Positions 18,753 through 27,456 of a stretch of 64,000 nt of DNA are shown here, piece after piece (positions within the stretch are counted from its first letter, which is position 1; each line of letters begins with the position of its first letter). The stretch is from Brevibacillus sp. GTDB lineage: Bacteria; Bacillota; Bacilli; Brevibacillales; Brevibacillaceae. Under the pieces are notes generated by a model. It made no database searches and was not told the origin of the DNA. It worked only from the letters and a program-made list of their open reading frames with translations. The stretch spans positions 62,001 through 126,000 of the forward strand of contig JACDOF010000010.1 of assembly GCA_017656235.1 (NCBI GenBank). The letters run 5' to 3'. Position numbers and translations under genes: made by a program.

Positions 18753-19460
18753 ATGGCGCTCTTGGAATTGGAAAACATCCACACCTACTATGGCGGTATT
18801 CACGCCCTTAAAGGCTTGACGATAACGGTTGAGCAGGGAGAAATTGTCACGTTGATCGGTTCCAATGGTGCGGGCAAATCGACGACACTGAAGACCATTT
18901 CCGGTCAGGTCCGGGCCCGCTCCGGGACGATTCGTTTTAACGGTACCGACATCACCCGACTGAAGACGCATGAAGTGGCGCTTCACGGCATTGCCCACGT
19001 ACCGGAAGGAAGACGGATTTTTCCCAAGCTGACCGTTCGCGAAAACCTGGAGATGGGAGCCTTTTCGATCAAGGACAAGAAAGTGATCGAAGAGGGGATC
19101 GAACGCGCCTTTCACTACTTTCCGCGCCTGAAGGAGCGGATCAATCAGAAAGGCGGTACCATGTCCGGTGGGGAGCAGCAGATGCTGGCCATCGCCCGCG
19201 GCTTGATGATGAAACCGAAAATTCTGATGCTGGATGAACCTTCGATGGGGCTGGCCCCTATCCTGGTTGAGCAGATTTTTGAGATCGTCAAGGAAATGAA
19301 TCGGGAAGGAATGACGATTCTGTTGGTTGAGCAAAATGCCAATCAGGCACTGGCGGTTGCGCACCGCGGCTATGTGATTCAAACCGGAGAAATCATCCTG
19401 CAGGACGATGCGCTCAAACTGCTCAGCAATCCGCAGGTACAGGAAGCATACCTGTCGTAA
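18753..19460 (+). CDS. livF: Branched-chain amino-acid ABC transporter ATPase LivF
   Basis: A 235-residue ATPase with Walker A GSNGAGKST, the LivF-type signature TMSGGEQQMLAIARGL and Walker B ILMLDEPSMGLAP. The start at 18753 is chosen because AGAGGGGG precedes it and MALLELENIHTYYGG is the usual LivF opening; the longer frame overlaps livG. It is the last gene of the operon. Confidence 0.93.
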   Translation: MALLELENIHTYYGGIHALKGLTITVEQGEIVTLIGSNGAGKSTTLKTISGQVRARSGTIRFNGTDITRLKTHEVALHGIAHVPEGRRIFPKLTVRENLEMGAFSIKDKKVIEEGIERAFHYFPRLKERINQKGGTMSGGEQQMLAIARGLMMKPKILMLDEPSMGLAPILVEQIFEIVKEMNREGMTILLVEQNANQALAVAHRGYVIQTGEIILQDDALKLLSNPQVQEAYLS

Positions 19461-19487
19461 TCAGAGAAATCCTGCCTTCTTTTTGAG

Positions 19488-19555
19488 TGCACCCCTTAAA
19501 GTAGACAATGGGACCCCTGGGTATCCGATCTACTTTTGCAAGGGGTGTATTTTTT
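19488..19555. repeat. Inverted repeat after livF (terminator or IS-end remnant)
   Basis: TGCACCCCTT plus AAAGTAGA (19488-19505) pairs with TCTACTTT, a TGC bulge and AAGGGGTGTA (19529-19549), followed by six T. It would work as a terminator. The arms, CCCCTTAAAGTAGACAA on the left, also resemble ends of IS150-group IS3 elements, so this may be a minimal end-to-end remnant. No transposase is present. Confidence 0.6.
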
Positions 19556-19593
19556 ATGGCTGTGCATCAGGATATGTAGATTAACGGGTGGAT

Positions 19594-20235
19594 CTAGCTC
19601 TTTTCTTTTGGAATGCGAATTGTACCAAACAATGGTCCAACCACGATGTACGGGGATTTGTGTTTATTCATCTGACTAAAATAATGCGTACAAACGGCTA
19701 CCGTTGTAATGGTAAGCAAGGAAAAAACGGTCCCTTCCAACCCGTTTACATGAAAGGAGAGTCCGACAATGAACCCGTCAATAAAGAATATGAGCAGCGC
19801 CACAGGATAGTTGAGCCGTCTGGCAATAAATTGGGCAAGCAGATCAGTGCCACCTGTGTTTGTTTTATAGGCGAGCATGATGCCAATTCCACTTCCTATC
19901 AATGCTCCTCCAATCACCGAAGAAGTCTCCATTGAAAACACGTATCCCCACGTTCTTAAGCCGCTTAGCGCATCGATTAGAAAGGATGAAAGAAGCAATC
20001 CGTGAAAGCTGTGATAAAAAAGCTCCCTGTCATGAAGAAAAACCATCAGGTAAATGGGCAGACTACAAACTAAAATGACGAGCCCAGACGGCCACTCGAA
20101 ATAGTAGTTTGCCAACAATCCGATTCCAATCATCCCCCCATCCATTAACTGATGCGGAACCAGAAAGGCATTTACTCCTACTCCGACAAGAAAACACCCG
20201 AGCAAAGTGGATAACGCTTTGTGAAGGAGAGTCAT
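19594..20235 (-). CDS. YitT-family membrane protein lacking the C-terminal DUF2179 domain
   Basis: A 213-residue protein with five to six membrane segments and the YitT (DUF161) pattern: GVNAFLVPHQLMDGGMIGI near residue 20 and GIGIMLAYKTNTGGTDLLAQ near residue 117. Full YitT proteins are about 280 residues and end in a cytoplasmic DUF2179 domain; here the protein stops after the membrane part, as in a shorter branch of the family. The ATG follows GAAGGAGA. Function is unknown. Confidence 0.8.
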   Translation of the reverse strand: MTLLHKALSTLLGCFLVGVGVNAFLVPHQLMDGGMIGIGLLANYYFEWPSGLVILVCSLPIYLMVFLHDRELFYHSFHGLLLSSFLIDALSGLRTWGYVFSMETSSVIGGALIGSGIGIMLAYKTNTGGTDLLAQFIARRLNYPVALLIFFIDGFIVGLSFHVNGLEGTVFSLLTITTVAVCTHYFSQMNKHKSPYIVVGPLFGTIRIPKEKS

Positions 20236-20321
20236 GAGAAGCCTCCCACAACATTCTTACCTTCATGTTTATACATGAGTGGACACGAACATGTAATGTT
20301 CTTCCCCGCAACCCCGCTGAA

Positions 20322-20374
20322 CGTTTCGCAGCGGGCAGTCCTGCTTCCCTGCTGGACGGGCAGCAGCGCGAGCG
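20322..20374. repeat. Repeat family 2, copy at 20.3 kb
   Basis: CGTTTCGCAGCGGGCAG, then CCTGCTTCC and TGCTGG, then GGCAGCAGCGCGAGC match the element at 51.2 kb and, in part, the one at 28.5 kb. Here the final part (AGGACTTTTGGC and onward) is missing. It lies between the YitT gene and the 3' end of the GH18 gene. Confidence 0.7.
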
Positions 20375-20386
20375 TTTAGCCAAGGG

Positions 20387-21631
20387 CTAATCAAACTTCC
20401 TGACGCGGATATGGTTGGAAATGACCTGCCAGATTTCCGGGTCCTCCAAACCCAGCCGCCAGATGGCGATTCCCTGCAGGTTGTAGGTTTCAACCAATTG
20501 CAGTTTGGCTTTGAGGCTTTGACTGTTTTCGTACCAGACGTGGTGCAGAAAACCGGCTTCATCACGGTAACTGAAGTGAGGGGAGCGGGTCCGTTCATCC
20601 CATACCGGCTGGGCATCGTATTTCTGCAGGAAGCTGCGTATGTCCGTGTAGGAAGCGTACTTCGCCTTGCCGTCTGACTCGTTCCAGTTCCAGCCGTATC
20701 CGGCTGTACCGATCAGGATTTTTTCCGGCGGCACCTTTTGGCTGAGCGCATAGCGGACGGTGCTTTCGGTCCAGTCGTATGACGCCACGGGACCGGGCTT
20801 CGTGCGCGGATTGTGCTCGTCGTACGTCATCAGGACGATCCGGTCCGCCCAGCGGCCCAATGTACGATAGTCAAACCAGTGGGACCAGGGATTGGCCCGC
20901 TCATCTCCGCTGTTGGCCGGGACACTGACCGTAAGCAGCTTGTCTTCGCTGTGCAGCCGTTGGCCCAGTTGTTTGACCAACTGACTGAAGGCGTACCGGT
21001 CGCTTGGATGCAGATTTTCGATGTCCAGATTGACCCCGTCAAATCCGTAGGTCTTTACCTCGCGGACCAGGTGATTGATGAAGCGGACGCGCGTTTTCGG
21101 ATTGCGCAGGATGCGGCGGGCTGCGTCTTTCCCTTTGGTCAGGGTATCATAAAACAGATTGTGTACCAGCAGGTAGACGTGCGCATGGCTGCGGTGAGCC
21201 TCTGCAATCACCTGTTTCCGCTGTTCGGACGGGACTGTGGAGACAACATAACCTGGCCGCTTTTCATCCAAGCGATACCAGAAAGGGGCAATGGCGCTGA
21301 TCTGTTCGTGTTGGGCTGAAAAAGTATCCGCCGAGCCGGGGTAAACCCCTTCCGTTTCCGTGTAATAGCCCAGCACCTCCCGCGTTTGTCGGGTGGGAGC
21401 CTGTGCCGGCTCAAAGGGTCGATCCGCGTACAGTGCCCCATCGGGTAGATGGGCGTGCACTACGGCCTCCGTGCTCAATTCGTCTGAAGCCGGCTTGCCA
21501 ATGCCGTGTGTGGGGCGCAGCATCGGATCAGCCGTGGTTTGGTAGCGGTTGGCGGTCAGGCATCCTGACGCCAGCGAGCCGAAGATGAGACAGCAAAGAA
21601 CGATCCCGTTCATCCGAACTGCCAAACGCAT
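20387..21631 (-). CDS. GH18-family lipoprotein (spore-germination or peptidoglycan hydrolase type)
   Basis: A 414-residue predicted lipoprotein with a signal peptide and lipobox LASGC at about residues 19-23. The glycosyl hydrolase 18 barrel begins near VLGYYTETEG. The catalytic motif is FDGVNLDIEN (DGxxxDxE) near residue 205, with the Glu as acid. The later Tyr and Trp positions (VLMTYDEHN, GTAGYGWNW) are kept. Relatives such as YdhD and SleL cut cortex peptidoglycan or N-acetylglucosamine polymers; no LysM domain is present. The start at 21631 is set by AAGGAGCG. Confidence 0.82.
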   Translation of the reverse strand: MRLAVRMNGIVLCCLIFGSLASGCLTANRYQTTADPMLRPTHGIGKPASDELSTEAVVHAHLPDGALYADRPFEPAQAPTRQTREVLGYYTETEGVYPGSADTFSAQHEQISAIAPFWYRLDEKRPGYVVSTVPSEQRKQVIAEAHRSHAHVYLLVHNLFYDTLTKGKDAARRILRNPKTRVRFINHLVREVKTYGFDGVNLDIENLHPSDRYAFSQLVKQLGQRLHSEDKLLTVSVPANSGDERANPWSHWFDYRTLGRWADRIVLMTYDEHNPRTKPGPVASYDWTESTVRYALSQKVPPEKILIGTAGYGWNWNESDGKAKYASYTDIRSFLQKYDAQPVWDERTRSPHFSYRDEAGFLHHVWYENSQSLKAKLQLVETYNLQGIAIWRLGLEDPEIWQVISNHIRVRKFD

Positions 21632-21705
21632 TCCGTTCGCTCCTTTTTCCTGACCTTTTTTTATCAGGATGTGAAAAAACGAGGAAAGGTATACCAAATG
21701 TCAGA

Positions 21706-21735
21706 TTGACAGAGAAAAGAGGAGCGGAGTAGAGT
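21706..21735 (+). promoter_or_regulatory. Promoter of azlCD
   Basis: A perfect -35 TTGACA (21706-21711) and a weaker -10 TAGAGT (21730-21735) lie 18 bp apart, about 30 bp before azlC. Confidence 0.5.
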
Positions 21736-21763
21736 AAAGGAAGCTAAAGGGAGTGCGTAGCGG

Positions 21764-22441
21764 ATGCATATGGCGCTGTTTATCCGAGGAATGAGAGATA
21801 TTCTGCCGGTAGCTGCGGCAGGCGTAATAGATGGATTGGTATTTGGGATCTTGGCTCGACAGGCGGGTATTGGCTTGGTGGAGACGATGCTGTTATCCCT
21901 GTTGGTCAACGCGGGCTCATCCCAGTTCGCCGCTGTCGGACTGGTCTCACAGGGGCTGGTGGGATGGCCGATGCTGGTCTCCACCGCGTTTCTCAACGCC
22001 CGACAGCTTTTGTACGGGCTGGCTCTCGGCCCGTCGTTTCGCGATACCTCGCCCTGGAAGCTGTCTATCATGGCTGCCTTTTTGAATGACGAGACCTACG
22101 CCCAGAAAACTACCTATCTGTCTCTTGGCCATACGCCCAGTCTGGCTTACTTTTTCGGAGCCAGTTTTACCGATTACCTGATCTGGAACGGCAGTACCCT
22201 GCTCGGCGCCCTCTTTGGCCTGCTCATTCCGGAACCGGAGGCGTACGGACTGGATTTCGCTTTCCTGGCTACATTCGTTGGCTTTCTGGCGGTTAACCTC
22301 GTCTCCCGGGTGCACGTCAAGGCGACAGTCGCCGCGGCGGCAGTCGCTTGTCTGGGGTACTGGTGGAACGGGATTGCGGCTGCGGTGGTAAGCGGAACCA
22401 TCACGGCCATGGCCATAGGAGTCATGACTGATGAACGATAA
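21764..22441 (+). CDS. azlC: AzlC-family branched-chain amino-acid exporter, large subunit
   Basis: A 225-residue protein with about six membrane segments and the AzlC signature PVAAAGVIDGLVFGILARQAG near residue 15, then NAGSSQFAAVGL. With AzlD it exports branched-chain amino acids or analogues. The start follows GGGAGTG. Its end overlaps azlD by 11 bp, as is usual for the pair. Confidence 0.88.
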   Translation: MHMALFIRGMRDILPVAAAGVIDGLVFGILARQAGIGLVETMLLSLLVNAGSSQFAAVGLVSQGLVGWPMLVSTAFLNARQLLYGLALGPSFRDTSPWKLSIMAAFLNDETYAQKTTYLSLGHTPSLAYFFGASFTDYLIWNGSTLLGALFGLLIPEPEAYGLDFAFLATFVGFLAVNLVSRVHVKATVAAAAVACLGYWWNGIAAAVVSGTITAMAIGVMTDER

Positions 22442-22745
22442 GCTTGTGCTCTACATTCTGCTGATGGCTGTCATTACCTATTTGACCCGATTTCCGATGC
22501 TGCTTGTCAGTTCCAGAGTACGTCTGCCGGGTTGGCTCTCCCGTGCTCTGAAGCTGGTACCGGTTGGGGTGTTCAGTTCGCTGACCATTCCGCCCATTCT
22601 GTTTCACGTGAGGGAGGGGAGTTGGAGTCCGGAGTACCTGGCTGCCGCTGCTGCCGCCTTTGTGGCTGCCTGCCGAACCCGCCAGATCTTCGCTGCCCTG
22701 CTGGTAGGAGTGGCGGCCGTCGTCTGCTGGCGATATTTGCTGTAA
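22431..22745 (+). CDS. azlD: AzlD-family small subunit of the branched-chain amino-acid exporter
   Basis: The 104-residue protein has three to four membrane segments and the AzlD pattern MAVITYLTRFPMLL near the start, then LKLVPVGVFSSLTIPPILF. It overlaps azlC and is coupled to it. It is followed by a bidirectional terminator shared with the convergent kinase gene. Confidence 0.88.
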   Translation: MNDKLVLYILLMAVITYLTRFPMLLVSSRVRLPGWLSRALKLVPVGVFSSLTIPPILFHVREGSWSPEYLAAAAAAFVAACRTRQIFAALLVGVAAVVCWRYLL

Positions 22746-22790
22746 AAACGTACGCGAGAGACGTCGATCTCTCGCGTATGCCTACGTTTT
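22744..22790. terminator. Bidirectional terminator between azlD and the histidine kinase
   Basis: AAAACGT and CGCGAGAGA pair with TCTCTCGCG and ACGTTTT. A-rich and T-rich flanks on both sides make it usable for both convergent genes. The 3' end of the kinase frame overlaps its right arm. Confidence 0.75.
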
Positions 22791-24176
22791 CGCAGTTTTG
22801 GTTCTGGCCGGAAGGGTGACCACGAAGCGGACACCAGGCGGCTCGTTGAAGGCCTGAATCGTTCCGCCATGCGCTTCAATGACGGCGCGGGCAATGGCCA
22901 GGCCAAGGCCGTGCTTGCCGCTTTTCCCCTTGCGAAAGCGCTGGAACAGATGAGGAAGCAGGTTTTCGTCGATGGGCGGCCCATCATTGGCGATGGTGAT
23001 GCGAAGCTGCTCCCCTCTCTTTTCTCCCTCCAGCACCAGCATGCTTTTGGCGTAGCGAAGCTGGTTTTCAATGATGTTTTGAAAGGCTGTGCTCAACTGC
23101 TCGCCGTCCCCTTCGGCATCCAGGACAGGCGGCAGGCGGTCAATCCAGGCGATCTGCGGATTGAGTACACTGAGCCGCTGTTTGAGGAAGACGAACAGCT
23201 CACTGATGTTGAGCGGCGTTTTTTGTACCATCTCCGCCACCGATTCGATTTTGGTCAGATAAAGCAGCTGCTCCACGACTTTTTCCAACCGTCTGCTTTC
23301 TTCCATGATGATATGAAGCCCCTTTTTTGCCTGTTCCCCTTGAAACACGCCTTCCTGCAGCGCATGCGCGTACCCTTGGATTGCCATGATGGGAGTCTTC
23401 AGTTCGTGCGAGATGTTTTGCACAAAATAGCGCTGTGATTCGTCGTATTCTTTCAGTTGGTTCTTCATGGCTTCAAAGGAGCGGGCCAGTTCGCCGATTT
23501 CGTCCTGTCGATCCAGTTTCAGCGGGATGTCAAACTGGCGGCGGGCGATGTTTTGGCACCACTCTCCCAACCGGCGCAGGGGATTGGTCAGGTAGCGGCT
23601 GAACCAGCTCGCCAACAGCCAACTGATCATCAGCAGCACGGCGAAAACAATCACAAACTGGCGGGTCAATACCGCATTGATCTGGTTCAGTTCCCGTTCT
23701 TTGGAAAAAAGAATCAGGTAGTAGGGAAAACCATGGTAATCCATCTTCCTGCTGACGAACAAATAGGTCTCGCCGCCGCGGTCAAGGGTTCCCCGCTGCA
23801 GGTCGGCGCGTGGATAAGACGCGGCCAGACGAAACAGTTGGGCAGCGTCGGCAACCGGGACCGTTTCCGTCGTGCGGGAACCGAGCAGCCGGCCGTTGAC
23901 GGAGTACACCAGCATGTCAAACGAGTACTCGTACTTGGACAACAGCAGCTGCAGGAAGAAGGGGGCCGATGCCGGGACGGGCAGCAGTTCACGGTGTTCG
24001 GTAAAGGCGATGTGTCCGGCAAGTGTCTCAAACTCTTCTTCCAACAGCGTGTACACATTGTTAAGCAGGTACTGTTTGATGGCGATCGGATACAGGACGC
24101 CGACGCTGATGCCCAGTACGGTGCTGAGCAGCATGAACAGGACGAGAATCTGTTGGGCGAGCGGCCAGTTTTTCAT
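22782..24176 (-). CDS. Membrane sensor histidine kinase (HAMP type)
   Basis: A 464-residue kinase. A first membrane segment lies at residues 8-28 and a second near 165-190, enclosing an extracellular sensor of about 130 residues. A HAMP linker follows (RRLGEWCQNIARRQF), then the HisKA site SHELKTPIMAIQGYAHAL with the phosphoryl His, and an ATPase with GLGLAIARAVIEAHGG. The start at 24176 is set by AGGAGG. It is 14 bp downstream of its response regulator. The signal is not readable. Confidence 0.9.
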   Translation of the reverse strand: MKNWPLAQQILVLFMLLSTVLGISVGVLYPIAIKQYLLNNVYTLLEEEFETLAGHIAFTEHRELLPVPASAPFFLQLLLSKYEYSFDMLVYSVNGRLLGSRTTETVPVADAAQLFRLAASYPRADLQRGTLDRGGETYLFVSRKMDYHGFPYYLILFSKERELNQINAVLTRQFVIVFAVLLMISWLLASWFSRYLTNPLRRLGEWCQNIARRQFDIPLKLDRQDEIGELARSFEAMKNQLKEYDESQRYFVQNISHELKTPIMAIQGYAHALQEGVFQGEQAKKGLHIIMEESRRLEKVVEQLLYLTKIESVAEMVQKTPLNISELFVFLKQRLSVLNPQIAWIDRLPPVLDAEGDGEQLSTAFQNIIENQLRYAKSMLVLEGEKRGEQLRITIANDGPPIDENLLPHLFQRFRKGKSGKHGLGLAIARAVIEAHGGTIQAFNEPPGVRFVVTLPARTKTAKT

Positions 24177-24190
24177 CGACAGCCTCCTTC

Positions 24191-24892
24191 TCATGGTGCC
24201 GTCAACCGGTAGCCGAAGCCGTAGACTGTCTCCAGCGGAAACTTCGGCAGCTTCTTGCGGATGCGTTTCACCAGGTCGTCTACCGCCCGGTCAGAACCGA
24301 TGTAATCCTCGCCCCAGATTGCAGCCAGGATCTGCTCCCGGTGCAGCGCCTGGCCCCGGTTTTTGATCAGGTACAAGATCAGGTCAAACTCCTTGGTGGT
24401 CAATTCGATTGTCCTGTCGTCTTCTTTGACCAGGCGACCTTTTTCCGAGACGCGGTAGGGACCGACCACCGTCCAGTCCTGATAGGGAGGAGCGGGGAGT
24501 GAGACCGGCTTGCGCTCATAAGTGCGCTGCAGCAGTTTTTGTACGCGGATCACCAGCTCGCGCGGCAAAAACGGTTTGGCCAGATAGTCATCGCTGCCCA
24601 GTTCCAAACCGATGACCTTGTCAATATCCTGATCGCGTGCGGAAATGAAAATGATTGGCACGTCCGACTTGCTGCGGATTTGTCTGAGCAGTTCGTAGCC
24701 GTCGATGTCAGGCAGCATGATGTCGAGGATCCACAGGTGGGGCGGTTGGTCGTCAAGTACCTGCAGCACTTCCTCGCCTGTCTGAAACGTTCTTACATCA
24801 TACCCGGCGTTTTCCAAATAGGATTTCAGCAGCTCCAGCAGCGTGATTTCATCGTCCACCAGATAAACCTGATAGGGTGTGCCGACAGACAT
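24191..24892 (-). CDS. OmpR/PhoB-family response regulator
   Basis: A 233-residue regulator with a receiver domain (residues 1-120, phosphoacceptor Asp in ILDIMLPDIDGYELL). It has a winged-helix DNA-binding domain at the C terminus (DLVKRIRKKL, then VYGFGYRL). The start at 24892 follows GGGAGG. It is divergent from yerB and forms an operon with the kinase downstream. Confidence 0.92.
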   Translation of the reverse strand: MSVGTPYQVYLVDDEITLLELLKSYLENAGYDVRTFQTGEEVLQVLDDQPPHLWILDIMLPDIDGYELLRQIRSKSDVPIIFISARDQDIDKVIGLELGSDDYLAKPFLPRELVIRVQKLLQRTYERKPVSLPAPPYQDWTVVGPYRVSEKGRLVKEDDRTIELTTKEFDLILYLIKNRGQALHREQILAAIWGEDYIGSDRAVDDLVKRIRKKLPKFPLETVYGFGYRLTAP

Positions 24893-25164
24893 CGGGAATC
24901 CTCCCTTTCCGTGTTCAAAGTCTTGCTGAGGCCGTCTTGCGGAGCCCATTTTCCTTTATTGTAGCAAAGTAGTCCGGCTTGTACCTGTCACGTTTTGTAC
25001 CTCTTTCAGAATAGCAAATGGCTGTGGCAAACTGATAACAGGATTGTGGCAGGATTGTGGGAGGACCGTCCATTTTCCCGGAGGCGGGAGGAGTTCGGCT
25101 GTCTGGCGGAGAAGTTGTTGTCGAGGGATTCACGTGCATCCTGCACTCGAAAGGAGCGGACTTC

Positions 25165-26208
25165 TTGAATCGGCTGAAACACATTGTACCTGCCTTACTG
25201 CTGACTGTGATGCTTGCTGCCTGTGCCCAAGAGGTGACGACCGAACCGCAACCGACCAAGACACCGCCGACTCCCCCCGCGCAGACGGAACCCAATGAGA
25301 CGGAACCTCGGTATACCGCTCCCTTTACAGGTCTTCGTGTGGAAGAGCCCATTTTGGATCGTCCGGTGATGGTGATGGTGAACAACCATCCCAAGGCGAG
25401 ACCGCAGTCCGGACTGGATCAGGCTGACATCGTTTACGAGATTTTGGCGGAAGGGGAAGTAACCCGGTTTGTTGCCATTTACCAGAGCCAAAAACCGGCG
25501 GTAATCGGACCGGTACGAAGTATTCGTCCCTACTATATTCAGATCGGAGCCGGATTTGACGCGGTGATGGTGCATGCCGGAGGCTCACCGGACGCGCTGG
25601 ACATGTTGAGCCGCTCTGATTACGCTTATATCAACGAGATCAGCAACAGCGGGTATTTCTGGCGGGAGAAGTTTCGCCAGGCGCCGCATAACCTGTATAC
25701 CAGCGCGGATTTGATCGCACAGGCAATGAAGGACAAGGGAATGAGAATGACTTCGGAACTGCCGCGTTTCTCCTTTTTGCCGGACAATGCCAAGATTCTC
25801 GGCAGCGAGAGTGCCAAAGAGATCCAGGTCACCTTTCACAAATTGTACAGCGCCGGCTACACGTATGACGAAAAGAAAGGAAAGTACCTGCGTCTGACCG
25901 ATGGCAAACCGCATCTGGAGCTGTCCAGTGAAAAGCAGTTGGAAGTGACGAACCTGCTGGTGTTGGGCGCCCGTCACCGCGTGCTGGACAGTGAAGGGCG
26001 GCGTCAGGTAGACGTGGTGGGGCCGGGGGACGGCTATCTGTTTCAGCAGGGGAGCGTGCGCAAGATCAAGTGGAAGCGCAGCGGGGGTGTGATCCGTGCC
26101 TACGAGGACGAGGCATTAACCAAAGAGGTGCAGTTCCTGCCAGGAAACACCTGGATCAACATCGTCCCCGATTCGCCCAGCCTGTCTGCCAGTGTCACCT
26201 ATCAGTAA
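25165..26208 (+). CDS. yerB: YerB-type DUF3048 lipoprotein
   Basis: A 347-residue predicted lipoprotein with lipobox MLAAC near residue 20, followed by a Pro/Thr-rich linker. The DUF3048 body includes RPVMVMVNNHPKARPQSGL and YEILAEGEVTRFVAIYQS. The TTG start at 25165 is chosen because AAAGGAGCG lies just upstream and a signal peptide follows at once; the longer frame has no such site. B. subtilis yerB has the same neighbours (yerA upstream, yerC downstream). Function is unknown. Confidence 0.85.
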   Translation: MNRLKHIVPALLLTVMLAACAQEVTTEPQPTKTPPTPPAQTEPNETEPRYTAPFTGLRVEEPILDRPVMVMVNNHPKARPQSGLDQADIVYEILAEGEVTRFVAIYQSQKPAVIGPVRSIRPYYIQIGAGFDAVMVHAGGSPDALDMLSRSDYAYINEISNSGYFWREKFRQAPHNLYTSADLIAQAMKDKGMRMTSELPRFSFLPDNAKILGSESAKEIQVTFHKLYSAGYTYDEKKGKYLRLTDGKPHLELSSEKQLEVTNLLVLGARHRVLDSEGRRQVDVVGPGDGYLFQQGSVRKIKWKRSGGVIRAYEDEALTKEVQFLPGNTWINIVPDSPSLSASVTYQ

Positions 26209-26255
26209 CGCTGGTCCTTCCCTGCAGCCGGGGGCGGCTGCTCCCGCGCTGACTC

Positions 26256-26284
26256 TTGAATTGGACACTTTTTTTGCCTATGAT
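26256..26284 (+). promoter_or_regulatory. Promoter before yerC
   Basis: TTGAAT (26256-26261) and TATGAT (26279-26284) lie exactly 17 bp apart, a good sigma-A pair. They would drive yerC and pcrB. Confidence 0.65.
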
Positions 26285-26359
26285 GTATGGTAGGACTTTA
26301 ACGCATGAAAATGTAGAGGAAGAAGCAGGGAGCCACACGATATCCGACGGGGTGATCAG

Positions 26360-26650
26360 ATGCAATTGGAGAAACTGAAGGGGAAGGGAATTGAGCAGTT
26401 GTTCGAGGCGATTCTGGCGCTGGAGACCGTGGAAGAGTGCTATGCGTTTTTTGACGATCTCTGCACGATCAATGAGATGCAGTCGCTGGCTCAGCGGTTG
26501 GAAGTGGCCCGCATGCTGCGAAAGGGGTACACCTACAACCAGATCGAAGCAGAGACCGGAGCAAGCACCGCGACGATCTCCCGCGTCAAACGATGCCTGA
26601 ACTACGGGAACGACGGCTACCAGTTGGTGCTGGAGCGGATTGGCAAATAG
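26360..26650 (+). CDS. yerC: YerC/YecD-family TrpR-related DNA-binding protein
   Basis: A 96-residue all-helical protein with a helix-turn-helix near residues 57-80 (YTYNQIEAETGASTATISRV), as in Trp repressor relatives. The segment ETVEECYAFFDDLCTINEMQ is typical of YerC. The ATG follows GGGGTGATC. It sits between yerB and pcrB as in B. subtilis. Targets are unknown. Confidence 0.9.
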   Translation: MQLEKLKGKGIEQLFEAILALETVEECYAFFDDLCTINEMQSLAQRLEVARMLRKGYTYNQIEAETGASTATISRVKRCLNYGNDGYQLVLERIGK

Positions 26651-26668
26651 ATTCGGGAGGAACGAGAT

Positions 26669-27367
26669 GTGATTGATTTCAGCGGGTGGCGTCACGCCTT
26701 CAAACTGGACCCGGACAAGCAGATCGACGATGAGTGGCTGGAGCGGCTTTGCGAATCGGGAACCGATGCGATTATCGTCGGCGGGACGTTTGGCGTCACC
26801 TATGACAACACGCTTGAGTTGATGGCCAGAATCCGCCGCTTTGCGGTGCCGGCTGTGCTGGAGGTGTCCAGCCTGGATGCGGTGGTGCCGGGTTTTGATG
26901 CCTACTTTATTCCCCTGGTGCTCAACGCGGGCGATCCCGAGTGGCTGCTCAAGCCCCACGTCACCGGTGTACACGAGTACAGCGCGTACATCCATTGGGA
27001 AGAGATTTTCGCCGAAGGGTATCTGATTCTCAACCCTGACGCGGCTGCCGCCCGGCTGACCTCGGCCCGTCCTGTGTCCGATCCCGATGAGGCCAGGGCG
27101 TATGCCCAGGTAGCCGCCAAGTTGTGCCGCCTGCCGATGTTTTACGTGGAGTACAGCGGAAAGTACGGCGATCCGCAGTGGGTGAAGGCATGCAAGGAGG
27201 GATTTGAGGGGCACCTGTTGTACGGAGGCGGAATTCGCACACCGGAGCAGGCCCGCGAAATGGCGGGGATTGCCGACACCGTTGTGGTCGGCAACGTGAT
27301 TTACGACGACCCGCATGCCGCACTGGCAACAGTGGAGGCAGTCAAGGGAATGGCAGAACAAACATAA
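26669..27367 (+). CDS. pcrB: Heptaprenylglyceryl phosphate synthase
   Basis: PcrB couples heptaprenyl diphosphate to glycerol-1-phosphate, giving an archaea-type ether lipid in Bacillales. The 232-residue TIM barrel shows GTDAIIVGGTFGVTYDN near residue 30 and the phosphate-binding loops LLYGGGIRTPEQA and DTVVVGNVIYDD near the C terminus. The GTG start follows GGGAGG. In B. subtilis it directly precedes pcrA; here 1.3 kb of repeats separates them. Confidence 0.93.
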   Translation: MIDFSGWRHAFKLDPDKQIDDEWLERLCESGTDAIIVGGTFGVTYDNTLELMARIRRFAVPAVLEVSSLDAVVPGFDAYFIPLVLNAGDPEWLLKPHVTGVHEYSAYIHWEEIFAEGYLILNPDAAAARLTSARPVSDPDEARAYAQVAAKLCRLPMFYVEYSGKYGDPQWVKACKEGFEGHLLYGGGIRTPEQAREMAGIADTVVVGNVIYDDPHAALATVEAVKGMAEQT

Positions 27368-27403
27368 GGGATCGGCTGGCCATATGTTGGCCGCCGCTGT
27401 GGG

Positions 27404-27430
27404 AAGGGTGCTGGACAGTGCCCTTTTTTT
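27404..27430 (+). terminator. Terminator after pcrB
   Basis: AAGGG pairs with CCCTT across an imperfect TGC/GTG extension, followed by seven T. It ends the yerC-pcrB unit just before the repeat block. Confidence 0.6.
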
Positions 27431-27456
27431 CTACTGCGGACAAATCAGCGTAATGA

